From Polaromonas sp. (GTDB lineage Bacteria > Pseudomonadota > Gammaproteobacteria > Burkholderiales > Burkholderiaceae_C): a stretch of DNA of 39,764 nt. The DNA is taken from positions 1 to 39,764 of the forward strand of contig JAKFXR010000026.1 in NCBI GenBank assembly GCA_021731285.1, given 5' to 3'. Positions 24,226 to 32,132 of the stretch are shown here, one piece after another. The stretch's first letter is position 1. Every line of letters starts with the position of its first letter. The notes below the pieces were generated by a model. The model was not told the DNA's origin and did no database searches. It saw only the letters and a program-made list of their open reading frames with translations. A program made the position numbers and the translations under genes.

Positions 24226-24584
24226 GCCTTCACTCCCAAAATTATTATTACCTCTACACCGCTCGTTTCAATGTGGAGCCACCACCTCACAGGTAGCCTA
24301 TCACCCCGCGCTCGACCAAATGCCTACCAGTAGATCGGCTCGTGATTAAGCCCAAAATTTTTCTGGTTTGCTCAGAAGAACGTATTGCGTAGCAATCGTC
24401 CGATATCGATTACCTTTCCGCAAGCTTGGAATGTACCAACGCTCGTGGAATAGCGGCTCAAAGGTTATCCCATCAGATAACTAGACATGGCTTCGACCTA
24501 ACGAACGATGGCTTGGTGAAGGCATTGAGTGCGTATACCCCAGTGGATGAATTGCTCGGCAGCAACTCCCCAGAGCGATCACAA
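24226..24584. other. Gene-free, lower-GC stretch beside tRNA-Ser
   Basis: No convincing coding frame, repeat element or RNA is visible in this stretch of about 360 bases. Base composition matches the zinc-ribbon/pilin gene rather than the rest of the window. It may hold that gene's promoter (near its start at 24225) and degraded foreign DNA next to the 3' end of the tRNA, a frequent insertion point. No duplicate of the tRNA 3' end was found. Confidence 0.4.
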
Positions 24585-24613
24585 ACAAAAAACCCTGCCG
24601 AGCAGGGTTTTTT
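24585..24613 (-). terminator. Rho-independent terminator of tRNA-Ser
   Basis: An inverted repeat AACCCTGC-CGA-GCAGGGTT at 24591-24609, flanked by A-run and T-run on the two sides. It lies about 40 bases past the 3' end of the minus-strand tRNA gene, and the stem is followed by a T-run in that direction. Confidence 0.88.
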
Positions 24614-24651
24614 GAGGGGCTAGCAACCTTACGGCGGCTTAAAACCCAATG

Positions 24652-24744
24652 TGGCGGAAACGAAGGGATTCGAACCCTTGATGAGGCTCTACACCCCATA
24701 CTCCCTTAGCAGGGGAGCACCTTCGGCCACTCGGTCACGTTTCC
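24652..24744 (-). tRNA. tRNA-Ser (anticodon GCT)
   Basis: Reads AGC/AGU codons. On the minus strand the acceptor stem GGAAACG pairs with CGTTTCC, followed by discriminator G and an encoded CCA. The anticodon arm is CTCCC-CTGCTAA-GGGAG with anticodon GCT. A long variable arm (class II, as all bacterial serine tRNAs) precedes the T arm with GGTTCGAATCC. Length is 93 bases including CCA. A terminator follows at 24585-24613, and lysC lies 45 bases upstream of its 5' end. Confidence 0.97.
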
Positions 24745-24789
24745 TGATATCTGGCTGAGCGCGAATTATCTCACGTCTTGCCTTGTTGT

Positions 24790-26061
24790 CTAGGCAGCGT
24801 TGGGCTGGTCCAGGTCGAAGGCCTTGTGCAGGGCGCGCACCGCGAGTTCCATGTATTTCTCGTCAATGACCACCGAGGTCTTGATTTCGCTGGTGGAGAT
24901 CATCTGGATGTTGATGCCCTCTTCGCTGAGCACGCGGAACATGCGGCTGGCAATGCCCACGTGGCTGCGCATGCCGATGCCGACGATGCTGACCTTGCAG
25001 ATCTTGGCGTCGCCAACCATCTCCTGCGCACCCAGCTTGGGCAACACCTTGACCTTGAGCAGCTCCATGGCGCGCGCATAGTCGTTGCGGTGCACGGTGA
25101 AGCTGAAGTCGGTTTTGCCATCCTTGCTGATGTTCTGGATGATCACATCGACTTCGATGTTGGCGTCGGCCACGGCGCCCAGGATCTGGTAGGCAATGCC
25201 CGGGGTGTCTGGCACGCCCAGGATGGAGATTTTGGCTTCGTCGCGGTTGAATGCGATGCCCGATACGATGGCTTGTTCCATTTGTTCGTCTTCCTCAAAA
25301 CTGATCAGGGTGCCGGACTTGGCCTCTTCGTCGATGTTGATGTCCCAGGGCGTGAAGCTGGACAGCACGCGCAGGGGCACCTTGTACTTGCCCGCAAATT
25401 CGACCGAGCGGATCTGCAGCACCTTCGAGCCCATGGAGGCCATCTCCAGCATCTCTTCAAAGCTGACGGTGTGCAGGCGGCGCGCTTCGGGCACGACGCG
25501 CGGGTCGGTGGTGTAGACGCCATCGACGTCGGTGTAAATCAGGCACTCATGCGCTTTCAGCGCAGCTGCCACCGCCACGGCCGAGGTGTCGGAACCGCCG
25601 CGGCCCAGGGTGGTGACATGGCCGCCCTCGTCCACACCCTGAAAGCCGGTGATGATGACCACCTTGCCGGCGTCCAGGTCGGCGCGCACACGCTTGTCGT
25701 CAATCGACTCGATGCGGGCCTTGGTGTAGGCGCTGTTGGTCTTGATGCTGACCTGCCAGCCGGCGTAGCTGACGGCAGGCATGCCCTCGGCCTGCAGGGC
25801 GATGGCCAGCAGCGCGCTGGACGCCTGCTCGCCGGTGGCGGCCAGGGCGTCGAGTTCGCGGTGGTAAGCGTCGGTGGCACTGGAGGGCGCCAGCTCTTTG
25901 GCCAGGCCCAGCAGGCGGTTGGTCTCGCCGCTCATGGCGCTGGGGACGACCACCATCTGGTGGCCGGCGCGGGCCCACTTGGCTACGCGCTTGGCAACGT
26001 TGGCAATGCGCTCGGTCGAGCCCATGGACGTGCCGCCGTATTTATGAACGATCAATGCCAT
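24790..26061 (-). CDS. lysC: Aspartate kinase
   Basis: Phosphorylates aspartate, the first step to lysine, threonine, methionine and diaminopimelate. The protein has 423 residues. The N-terminal kinase domain opens with IVHKYGGTSMGS (residues 4-15), with FQGVDEGGHVTTLGRGGSDTSA near 150-170. Two C-terminal ACT regulatory domains (about 265-420, with VSIVGIGMRSHVGIASRMF) suggest lysine and/or threonine feedback control. It lacks a fused homoserine dehydrogenase. It follows tilS on the same strand and precedes tRNA-Ser, the usual order in Burkholderiales. Confidence 0.96.
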   Translation of the reverse strand: MALIVHKYGGTSMGSTERIANVAKRVAKWARAGHQMVVVPSAMSGETNRLLGLAKELAPSSATDAYHRELDALAATGEQASSALLAIALQAEGMPAVSYAGWQVSIKTNSAYTKARIESIDDKRVRADLDAGKVVIITGFQGVDEGGHVTTLGRGGSDTSAVAVAAALKAHECLIYTDVDGVYTTDPRVVPEARRLHTVSFEEMLEMASMGSKVLQIRSVEFAGKYKVPLRVLSSFTPWDINIDEEAKSGTLISFEEDEQMEQAIVSGIAFNRDEAKISILGVPDTPGIAYQILGAVADANIEVDVIIQNISKDGKTDFSFTVHRNDYARAMELLKVKVLPKLGAQEMVGDAKICKVSIVGIGMRSHVGIASRMFRVLSEEGINIQMISTSEIKTSVVIDEKYMELAVRALHKAFDLDQPNAA

Positions 26062-26167
26062 TGCAGGGTGTCAATCAGGAGTTTGTTAGGGGTGACTTCT
26101 TGCCTGCGGCGCAGCCTGGCAGCCGCAGCAAAGCCCTCAATTATAGCCAGCCGACCCTGGCGCCCCG

Positions 26168-27157
26168 CTAGCCGGCGTAGTGCAGGTGGGCACCCTGGCG
26201 GGTCACCTGCCCGGTGGCCACTTTCAGATGAATCTGGTGGCCGCGCGTGGTGCATGCGGCCACCTGGCTCAGCAATTGTTCCAGCTGCGCGGTGCTGGGT
26301 GTGGCCGCCTGCTGCTGCAGCCAGTGGCGCAGCACGTTGGCCTGGCGCGCCTGCGACAAAGCCTGCAAGGCGCTGATGGACGGCGGCGAGCCCACGGCCA
26401 GCAAATCCTGCGCGGCGATTTCAAGCAGCAGGTCCTGCGCTTGCGCCGCATGCCGGGCGCTGCGGGAAAAGGTCTCGCGAAATTGCGGAAAGGCGGCTTC
26501 CAGCGGCGGCAACAGCCGCGCACGAATGCGGTTGCGGGTGAACTGCTCGTCGGTATTGGTCGGGTCTTCCACCCACGTGATGCCCCGCTCCACCAGCCAC
26601 GCGCGCAGTTGCGCTCCCGGCACCGCCAGCAAGGGCCGGTGGTAGGTGATGCCGTCGCGCACCCAGCGCACTGGCATCGCAGCCAGCCCCGGCAGCCCGG
26701 CGCCGCGCGACAGGGCCAGCAGCAGGGTCTCGACCTGGTCGTCGGCATGCTGCGCAAGTGCTATGTCTTTGATAGCAAACTCCGACCATCTGTCAAGGGC
26801 TACGGCACGAAATGATTCATAACGCGCCTTGCGCGCCGCGTCTTCAGGGCTTTCGCCGGGGGCATGACGGGCATCGACGCGGTGGACAGCCAGCGGCACA
26901 TGCAGTTGCTCGCACAGGGCGACGCAATGGCGCTCAAAGTCGTCAGCGGCAGCCTGCAGGCCGTGGTGGATGTGAATGGCCCTGACCTGCCCCGGCCATT
27001 TGTCGGCGCAGGCCAGCAGCAAGGCGGTGGAGTCGGCGCCGCCGCTCAATGCAACGGCCAATGGCAGTTGCGGTGAAAAGTTGCGCAAGGCTTCATCCAG
27101 CAAGGTGCTCACGTGACGGCTCCGGGCCACTTTACGGCGTGGGGCAAGGTCGGGCAA
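26168..27157 (-). CDS. tilS: tRNA(Ile)-lysidine synthase
   Basis: ATP-dependent enzyme that converts C34 of the CAU anticodon of tRNA-Ile2 to lysidine, so that AUA is read as Ile. The PP-loop ATPase motif SGGADS is at 38-43. ALAQHADDQVETLLLALSRGAG and DPTN...RNRIRARLLP are further TilS hallmarks. At 329 residues it lacks most of the C-terminal extension of the E. coli protein. Just before the HADDQ motif the sequence ALDRWSEFAIKDI is encoded by element E5; it is some six residues longer than the E. coli spacing as I recall it. A GTG at codon 16 is an alternative start. The gene is essential in most bacteria, so the insertion must be tolerated. Confidence 0.94.
   Translation of the reverse strand: MPDLAPRRKVARSRHVSTLLDEALRNFSPQLPLAVALSGGADSTALLLACADKWPGQVRAIHIHHGLQAAADDFERHCVALCEQLHVPLAVHRVDARHAPGESPEDAARKARYESFRAVALDRWSEFAIKDIALAQHADDQVETLLLALSRGAGLPGLAAMPVRWVRDGITYHRPLLAVPGAQLRAWLVERGITWVEDPTNTDEQFTRNRIRARLLPPLEAAFPQFRETFSRSARHAAQAQDLLLEIAAQDLLAVGSPPSISALQALSQARQANVLRHWLQQQAATPSTAQLEQLLSQVAACTTRGHQIHLKVATGQVTRQGAHLHYAG
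26760..26815 (+). repeat. Short interspersed element, copy E5 (inside tilS, antisense)
   Basis: Copy 5 of 8. The box GCTATGTCTTTGATAGC at 26760-26776 has both GCTAT/ATAGC arms, and AAGGGC begins at 26795, 35 bases along. It lies antisense to tilS and stays in frame. Confidence 0.82.
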
Positions 27158-27302
27158 GCGGGAGGCTGGCGGCTCATCGCCTGATTATCGGCGGATGCCG
27201 CGCCGCAAAAGCTGGCCGGAAGGGCGAAAAAAGCTGGTTTGGACTGTCAGAACGGCGTCAGCGCTGTATGGATACTCGGTTTTCCCACAACGGAGACACA
27301 TC

Positions 27303-27617
27303 ATGACATCCCCCCTGCGCCCGGCATGGTTCGCGGCCATCCTGCTCTTAAGCGCACTGCTCAGCGGCTGCCTCGGCAGCACCTATTCACGCGGCCTGTT
27401 CGAGGGCTACGTCGTCGGACGGACGGAGGAGCAAGTGATCGACAAGGTGGGCAAACCGGCGTCGGATGAAAAGTCCGGCGACGCGGTGAAATGGGTCTAC
27501 AAGAAAAGAACCTTCGATCCGGACAACATGAATGCCGTCGATGCACTTACCACTGTTGTTTTCCAGCCTGATCCGGTGACAAAGAAACTGGTCGCCGTTT
27601 TCGTGCAGTTCAGCTAG
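27303..27617 (+). CDS. Small lipoprotein, SmpA/BamE-like
   Basis: The protein has 104 residues, with a lipoprotein signal peptide ending in the lipobox LLSGC and the modified Cys at about residue 21. The mature part contains GRTEEQVIDKVGKPAS, similar to the helix-turn of the BamE/SmpA/OmlA fold, then WVYKK and a beta-rich end. The ATG at 27303 follows CGGAGA, a good ribosome site; an extension to 27195 is not signal-like. It is the only plus-strand gene among the minus-strand block tilS-accA. It is likely a periplasm-facing envelope lipoprotein of unknown role, not BamE itself. Confidence 0.8.
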   Translation: MTSPLRPAWFAAILLLSALLSGCLGSTYSRGLFEGYVVGRTEEQVIDKVGKPASDEKSGDAVKWVYKKRTFDPDNMNAVDALTTVVFQPDPVTKKLVAVFVQFS

Positions 27618-27633
27618 CGAGGGCGGCGGCCGC

Positions 27634-28611
27634 TTATTTGGCGTCGGCTTTGGTGTCGGTGTAGCGGCCATAACTCTGCAGGCGCTCGTAGCGGCGGTCC
27701 AGCAGCTCTTTGACCTTCAGGTCGCTGACCTGGCGGAAAGCGTCGTTGAGCGCGCGCTTCAAAAAAGCCGCCATTTGTTTGTGGTCGCGGTGCGCGCCGC
27801 CCACCGGCTCGTTGACGATCTTGTCGATCACGCCCAGGGCCTTGAGGCGGTGTGCGGTGATGCCCAGGGCCTCGGCAGCCTCCTCGGCTTTCTCCGACGT
27901 TTTCCAGAGGATGGAAGCGCAGCCTTCGGGGCTGATGACTGAGTAGATGGAGTACTGCAGCATCACCACCTGATCTGCCACCGAAATGGCCAGCGCGCCG
28001 CCGGAGCCGCCTTCGCCAATGATGGTGGTGATGATGGGCACTTCGAGCTGGGCCATCTCAAAAATATTGCGGCCAATGGCTTCTGACTGGCCACGCTCCT
28101 CGGCATCTATGCCGGGATAAGCGCCCGGCGTGTCCACAAAGGTGAACACCGGCAGCTTGAATTTTTCAGCGGTTTTCATCAAGCGCAAGGCCTTGCGGTA
28201 ACCCTCGGGCTTGCTCATGCCGAAGTTGCGCAGGCCACGCTCTTTGGTGTCGCGCCCCTTCTGGTGACCCAGCACCATGCAGGCGGTGCCGTTGAAGCGG
28301 GCCAGGCCGCCGACGATGCTCAGGTCATCCGCAAAATGCCGGTCACCGTGCAACTCGACAAAGTCGGTGAACAGCTCCTTGACATAGTCCAGCGTGTACG
28401 GCCGCTCAGGGTGGCGGGCGATCTTGGTGATTTGCCAGGCGTTGAGGTCGCTGTAGATGTCCTTGGTGAGTTGCTGGCTTTTTTTGGCAAGCTGGTCGAT
28501 TTCTTCGGAAATATCGACGGCAGACTCGGTCTGCACGTAGCGCAACTCTTCAATTTTTCCTTCAAGCTCCGCAATCGGCTGCTCGAAATCGAGGAAGGTC
28601 TTTTTGGCCAT
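27634..28611 (-). CDS. accA: Acetyl-CoA carboxylase carboxyltransferase subunit alpha
   Basis: With AccD it transfers the carboxyl group from biotin to acetyl-CoA, making malonyl-CoA for fatty acid synthesis. The protein has 325 residues, the usual length. Recognisable segments are [19 protein letters not shown] at the N-terminus, then [54 protein letters not shown] and [11 protein letters not shown], followed by [11 protein letters not shown]. It lies between the DNA glycosylase and tilS, as in related genomes. Repeat C2 occupies the gap upstream. Confidence 0.97.
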   Translation of the reverse strand: MAKKTFLDFEQPIAELEGKIEELRYVQTESAVDISEEIDQLAKKSQQLTKDIYSDLNAWQITKIARHPERPYTLDYVKELFTDFVELHGDRHFADDLSIVGGLARFNGTACMVLGHQKGRDTKERGLRNFGMSKPEGYRKALRLMKTAEKFKLPVFTFVDTPGAYPGIDAEERGQSEAIGRNIFEMAQLEVPIITTIIGEGGSGGALAISVADQVVMLQYSIYSVISPEGCASILWKTSEKAEEAAEALGITAHRLKALGVIDKIVNEPVGGAHRDHKQMAAFLKRALNDAFRQVSDLKVKELLDRRYERLQSYGRYTDTKADAK

Positions 28612-28627
28612 GTTATGCCTCCTGACG

Positions 28628-28690
28628 AGCCGCCTCTAGGGAGGCATGCGCCCCCTCGGGGGGCAGTGAACGAAAGTGAATGTGGGGGCT
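28628..28690. repeat. GC-rich interspersed repeat, copy C2
   Basis: Core GCGCCCCCTCGGGGGGCAGTG followed by ACGAAAGTGAATGTGGGGGC, closely matching copy C3 in order and spacing. An outer inverted repeat ATGCCTCC...GGGAGGCAT (28614-28649) overlaps it just upstream of accA. It fills the intergenic region between the DNA glycosylase and accA and may shape the accA leader. Confidence 0.7.
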
Positions 28691-28715
28691 CATTTCTGCT
28701 CCTCAGACTTTTAAC

Positions 28716-29414
28716 TTAACTTTGCTCGGTGCCCAGAACCGGCAGGGGGTCCAGAGAGCGCCAAATATACCAAGTTGCCACACTGCAATACGGCGCCCAG
28801 GCGGCGGCGACCTCGCGGGCATCGCTGCGGCTGACCGCCTCGCCTGAAAAATAGTTCTTGCTGATGCCGTTGATCAGACCGACGTCGTCCAGTGGCAGCA
28901 CGTTGGGACGGCGCAGGTAAAAGATCAGAAACATCTCGGCCGTCCACCGGCCTATGCCGCGAATGGCAACCAGCTCGGCAATGATGGCTTCGTCGTCCAT
29001 CGCCTGCCAGTCCTTGACGTGCACCGTGCCGGCGTCGAAGTGGATGGACAGGTCCACCAGGTACTCCACCTTGCGGGCGCTCAAGCCTGCGCCGCGCATG
29101 TCGTCGACCTTGAGCTTGAGCACATTGCCCGGCGTCATCTTGCGTGGCAGCGCCGCAAAACGGTGCCAAACGGTCTGCGCGGCCTTGACGGAAATCTGCT
29201 GGCCCACGATGCTGCGCGCCAGGGTGCTGAAGGCGTCACCGCGCGACTGAAGGCAGGCGTCACCGAACTGCGGAATCAGGCGCTTCATGACGCGGTCTTT
29301 TTTGACCAGGTGTTTGCAGGCGTCCGACCAGTAGTCCGGCACGCTGGTCACCTCAGGCTCTGCCACCTCGGCCAGTTCGACACTGCCCGGGCCGCTTTTT
29401 ACTATGTTTTTCAT
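28716..29414 (-). CDS. DNA-3-methyladenine glycosylase II family protein (HhH-GPD)
   Basis: Base-excision repair enzyme that removes alkylated purines. The protein has 232 residues. SIVGQQISVKAAQTVWHRF (68-86) opens the fold; the helix-hairpin-helix is IRGIGRWTAEMFL at 151-163, and the catalytic Asp is in LPLDDVGL (Asp177 likely). The ATG at 29414, and the first five codons, lie inside repeat element E6, so the element supplies the start and leader. No other in-frame ATG occurs before Met43. It lacks the N-terminal AlkA domain of E. coli, as is usual for the short beta-proteobacterial form. It is transcribed from the cysS side towards accA. Confidence 0.92.
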   Translation of the reverse strand: MKNIVKSGPGSVELAEVAEPEVTSVPDYWSDACKHLVKKDRVMKRLIPQFGDACLQSRGDAFSTLARSIVGQQISVKAAQTVWHRFAALPRKMTPGNVLKLKVDDMRGAGLSARKVEYLVDLSIHFDAGTVHVKDWQAMDDEAIIAELVAIRGIGRWTAEMFLIFYLRRPNVLPLDDVGLINGISKNYFSGEAVSRSDAREVAAAWAPYCSVATWYIWRSLDPLPVLGTEQS

Positions 29415-29460
29415 AGCACACTACCCGCGCCACAAAAGGACAAGAAACCGGAAACTCTTG
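29401..29460 (+). repeat. Short interspersed element, copy E6 (at the start of the DNA glycosylase gene)
   Basis: Copy 6 of 8. The box ACTATGTTTTTCATAGC is at 29401-29417, and the second box (AAGGAC, one mismatch) begins at 29436, 35 bases along. On the minus strand the palindrome contains the ATG of the glycosylase, and the rest of the element forms its upstream leader. Confidence 0.8.
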
Positions 29461-29469
29461 GAAATGTGG

Positions 29470-30846
29470 TCAAGACTGCACTTCCCAGGTGGTGCCCGCA
29501 GCCGAATCCTTGAGCACAATGCCCTGGGTCAGCAGGTCCTGACGGATACGGTCTGCAGCAGCGAAGTCTTTGGCCTGCTTTGCAGCGGCACGCTGCCCGA
29601 TCAGGGCGCGGATACTGGCATCGTCCAGGCGGGAGCCGGCCTGCAAAAACGCGCCCGGCTCTCCCTGCAGCAGACCGAGGCAGGCTCCCAGGCTTTTGAG
29701 CAGGCCAGCCAGGCTGGCAGAGCCGGTCTTGTTGATTTCAGAGGCCAGGTCAAACAACACGGCCACCGCCTCGGGCGTGCCGAAGTCTTCGTCCATGGCG
29801 GCCTTGAAGCGGGCGGCAAAGGGGTTGGTCCAGTCAACGGGCACATCAACGGGTGCGACCAGCGCCAGCGCGGTGTACAGCCGCTTGAGCGCGCCACGCG
29901 CATCGTCCAGATGCACATCGCTGTAGTTCAGCGCGCTGCGGTAGTGGGCACGGACCAGGAAAAAGCGCACGGTTTCGGCGTCGTACTTGGCCAGCACTTC
30001 CTGGATGGTGAAGAAATTGCCCAGGCTTTTGGACATCTTTTCGTTGTCCACCCGGACAAAGCCGTTGTGCAGCCAGTACCTGGCCAGCGGCTTGCCGTTG
30101 GCGGCTTCACTTTGGGCGATTTCGTTTTCGTGGTGCGGGAACTGCAGGTCGGCCCCGCCGCCGTGGATGTCAAAGGTCTCGCCCAGCGTCTCGCAGCTCA
30201 TGGCCGAGCATTCGATGTGCCAGCCGGGCCGGCCCTTGCCATAGCTGCTGTCCCACTGGGCGTCGTCGGGCTCGCTGGCCTTGGCGGCTTTCCACAGGAC
30301 AAAGTCCAGTGGGTCCTGCTTGCCGTCCTGCACCGCCACGCGCTCACCGGCGCGCAACTCGTCCAGCGACTTGCCGGACAGCTTGCCGTAGCCGGGAAAC
30401 TTGCGCACCGAATAATTGACGTCGCCACCGGCTGCGCGGTAGGCCAGGCCTTTTGTCTCAAGCTTGGCAATCAGACCCAGCATCTGCGGCACATACTCGG
30501 TGGCGCGCGGCTCCAGCGTGGGTGGCTCAATGCCGAGGGCGCCGATGTCGCGGTTCATTGCCGCAATCATTTCGTCGGTCAGCGCGCGTATGCTGATGCC
30601 GCGCTCGACCGCGCGCTTGATGATCTTGTCGTCGATGTCGGTGATGTTGCGCACATAGGTGACCTTCAGGCCACTGGCCTTGAGCCAGCGCTGGGCCACG
30701 TCAAAAGCCATCATCATGCGGGCATGGCCAATGTGGCACAGATCGTAAATCGTCATGCCGCAGACGTACATGCCGACCTGCCCCGGAACAAGGGGCGAAA
30801 AATCTTCCACGGCACGCGACAGCGTGTTGTAAATGCGAAGGCTCAT
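29470..30846 (-). CDS. cysS: Cysteinyl-tRNA synthetase
   Basis: Charges tRNA-Cys. The protein has 458 residues, close to the family norm of about 460. The class I HIGH motif is in [12 protein letters not shown] near 29-40, and KMSKS is in [10 protein letters not shown]. Zinc ligands are visible as Cys in YVCGMT, Cys in HIECSAM and the His pair in FPHHENE. The ATG at 30846 ([11 protein letters not shown]) is preferred; the extension to 30918 is not family-like. It is divergent from the TPR gene across 190 bases and followed by element E6 and the DNA glycosylase. Confidence 0.96.
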   Translation of the reverse strand: MSLRIYNTLSRAVEDFSPLVPGQVGMYVCGMTIYDLCHIGHARMMMAFDVAQRWLKASGLKVTYVRNITDIDDKIIKRAVERGISIRALTDEMIAAMNRDIGALGIEPPTLEPRATEYVPQMLGLIAKLETKGLAYRAAGGDVNYSVRKFPGYGKLSGKSLDELRAGERVAVQDGKQDPLDFVLWKAAKASEPDDAQWDSSYGKGRPGWHIECSAMSCETLGETFDIHGGGADLQFPHHENEIAQSEAANGKPLARYWLHNGFVRVDNEKMSKSLGNFFTIQEVLAKYDAETVRFFLVRAHYRSALNYSDVHLDDARGALKRLYTALALVAPVDVPVDWTNPFAARFKAAMDEDFGTPEAVAVLFDLASEINKTGSASLAGLLKSLGACLGLLQGEPGAFLQAGSRLDDASIRALIGQRAAAKQAKDFAAADRIRQDLLTQGIVLKDSAAGTTWEVQS

Positions 30847-31036
30847 GAAATGTCTGGAATTTTCAGTCTGGCTGGCAGCGCCAGATGCAGGGAGGGCTGG
30901 TAAACAGTGGCAGGTCACTGCATCCTAAACCATACCCCTCAGATACAATCACCCAGTATAGCCAGCCGGTCGGACCCCGCGCGTTGCTGGTGGCTTCGGC
31001 GGATCATGCCGCCAGTTCATGCGTCCCAGAGGATCT

Positions 31037-32113
31037 ATGCCCAAGTCAAGCTTTCTTTCCAGCAAACCTTTGCCTTGCGCCCTGCGCCTGATGGCGCTGG
31101 CCGCGGCCTTTTGGCTGCCTGCGGCGCATGCCGACGAGTACACCGACGTCAACGACCTGGCCCGCTCTGGCAAACTGACCGAGGCACTGGCCAAGGCCGA
31201 CCAATACCTGGTGGGCAAACCGCGCGACCCGCAAATGCGCTTCATCAAGGGCGTGATCCAGACCGAAGCCGGCAAGCCGGCTGAGGCCATCACCACCTTC
31301 ACCAAGATCACCCAGGACTATCCGGAGCTGCCGGAGCCCTACAACAACCTGGCCGTGCTCTACGCCAACCAGAACCAGTTTGACAAAGCCCGCGCCTCGC
31401 TGGAAATGGCCATACGCACCAACCCCAGCTATGCCACCGCCCATGAAAATCTTGGCGATGTGTACGCCAGACTGGCCAGTCAGGCCTACAGCAAGGCCTT
31501 GCAGCTTGATGGCAGCAACAGCGCCGTGCCACCCAAGCTGGCCCTGATACGCACACTGTTCAGCGCCGAGGTCAAAGGCCAAAAGCCCGGCCCGAGCAAC
31601 CAGGCGTCGGGACCCGTGACCACCGCTCCGGCCGCAGTGGCGCCTGCAGCCCCCCGGCCTGCCACTGTCATTCCGACCGCGCCACCTCCGCCCGCGCCGG
31701 TTGTTCCTGCTCCCGCGCCGGCCGCTGCACCTGCCCCGGCCGCACCCGCCGCGCAGAGCGTGCCGGTCAGTGCCGCAGAAAAAGAAGTTGAGCAGGCCTT
31801 GCGCGCATGGGCCGGCGCCTGGTCGGCCAAGGACGTACCCTCCTACCTCGCCGCCTACGGCAAGGACTTCGACCCGCCCGGCAAGCAGACCCGCAAAGCC
31901 TGGGAAGACGACCGACGCGCCCGCATCGTCGGCAAGTCACGCATCAGTGTCAAGCTGAGCAATGTGTCGGTCGCAGTCAAGGGCAGCAAGGCCACCGCAA
32001 AATTCAAGCAGGACTACAGCGCCGACGCGCTCAATATTTCCAGTCGCAAAACCCTGGATCTGGCCAAGGCCGGCGAGCGCTGGCTGATTGTCCGGGAATC
32101 GACTGGCAGCTGA
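31037..32113 (+). CDS. Exported TPR protein with C-terminal NTF2-like (Cds6-type) domain
   Basis: The protein has 358 residues. The signal peptide runs to about 32 (AHA-DE cleavage). Tetratricopeptide repeats span about 36-155, with PEPYNNLAVLYANQNQFDKA and YATAHENLGDVY. A Pro/Ala-rich linker (about 190-240) leads to an NTF2-like domain (about 248-355, LRAWAGAWSAKDVPSYLAAYGKDF). The same C-terminal domain ends the next gene. The ATG at 31037 follows AGAGGA; an ATG at 31019 is weaker. Likely periplasmic, perhaps a partner of the downstream L,D-transpeptidase; this is inference from adjacency and the shared domain. Confidence 0.85.
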   Translation: MPKSSFLSSKPLPCALRLMALAAAFWLPAAHADEYTDVNDLARSGKLTEALAKADQYLVGKPRDPQMRFIKGVIQTEAGKPAEAITTFTKITQDYPELPEPYNNLAVLYANQNQFDKARASLEMAIRTNPSYATAHENLGDVYARLASQAYSKALQLDGSNSAVPPKLALIRTLFSAEVKGQKPGPSNQASGPVTTAPAAVAPAAPRPATVIPTAPPPPAPVVPAPAPAAAPAPAAPAAQSVPVSAAEKEVEQALRAWAGAWSAKDVPSYLAAYGKDFDPPGKQTRKAWEDDRRARIVGKSRISVKLSNVSVAVKGSKATAKFKQDYSADALNISSRKTLDLAKAGERWLIVRESTGS

Positions 32114-32132
32114 TGCGGCACAAGGTGGCCAC

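Noticed and set aside
24778..26376. A 532-codon open frame on the plus strand
   Set aside because: It is antisense to lysC and part of tilS; the product has no recognisable motif and the composition is shadow-like.
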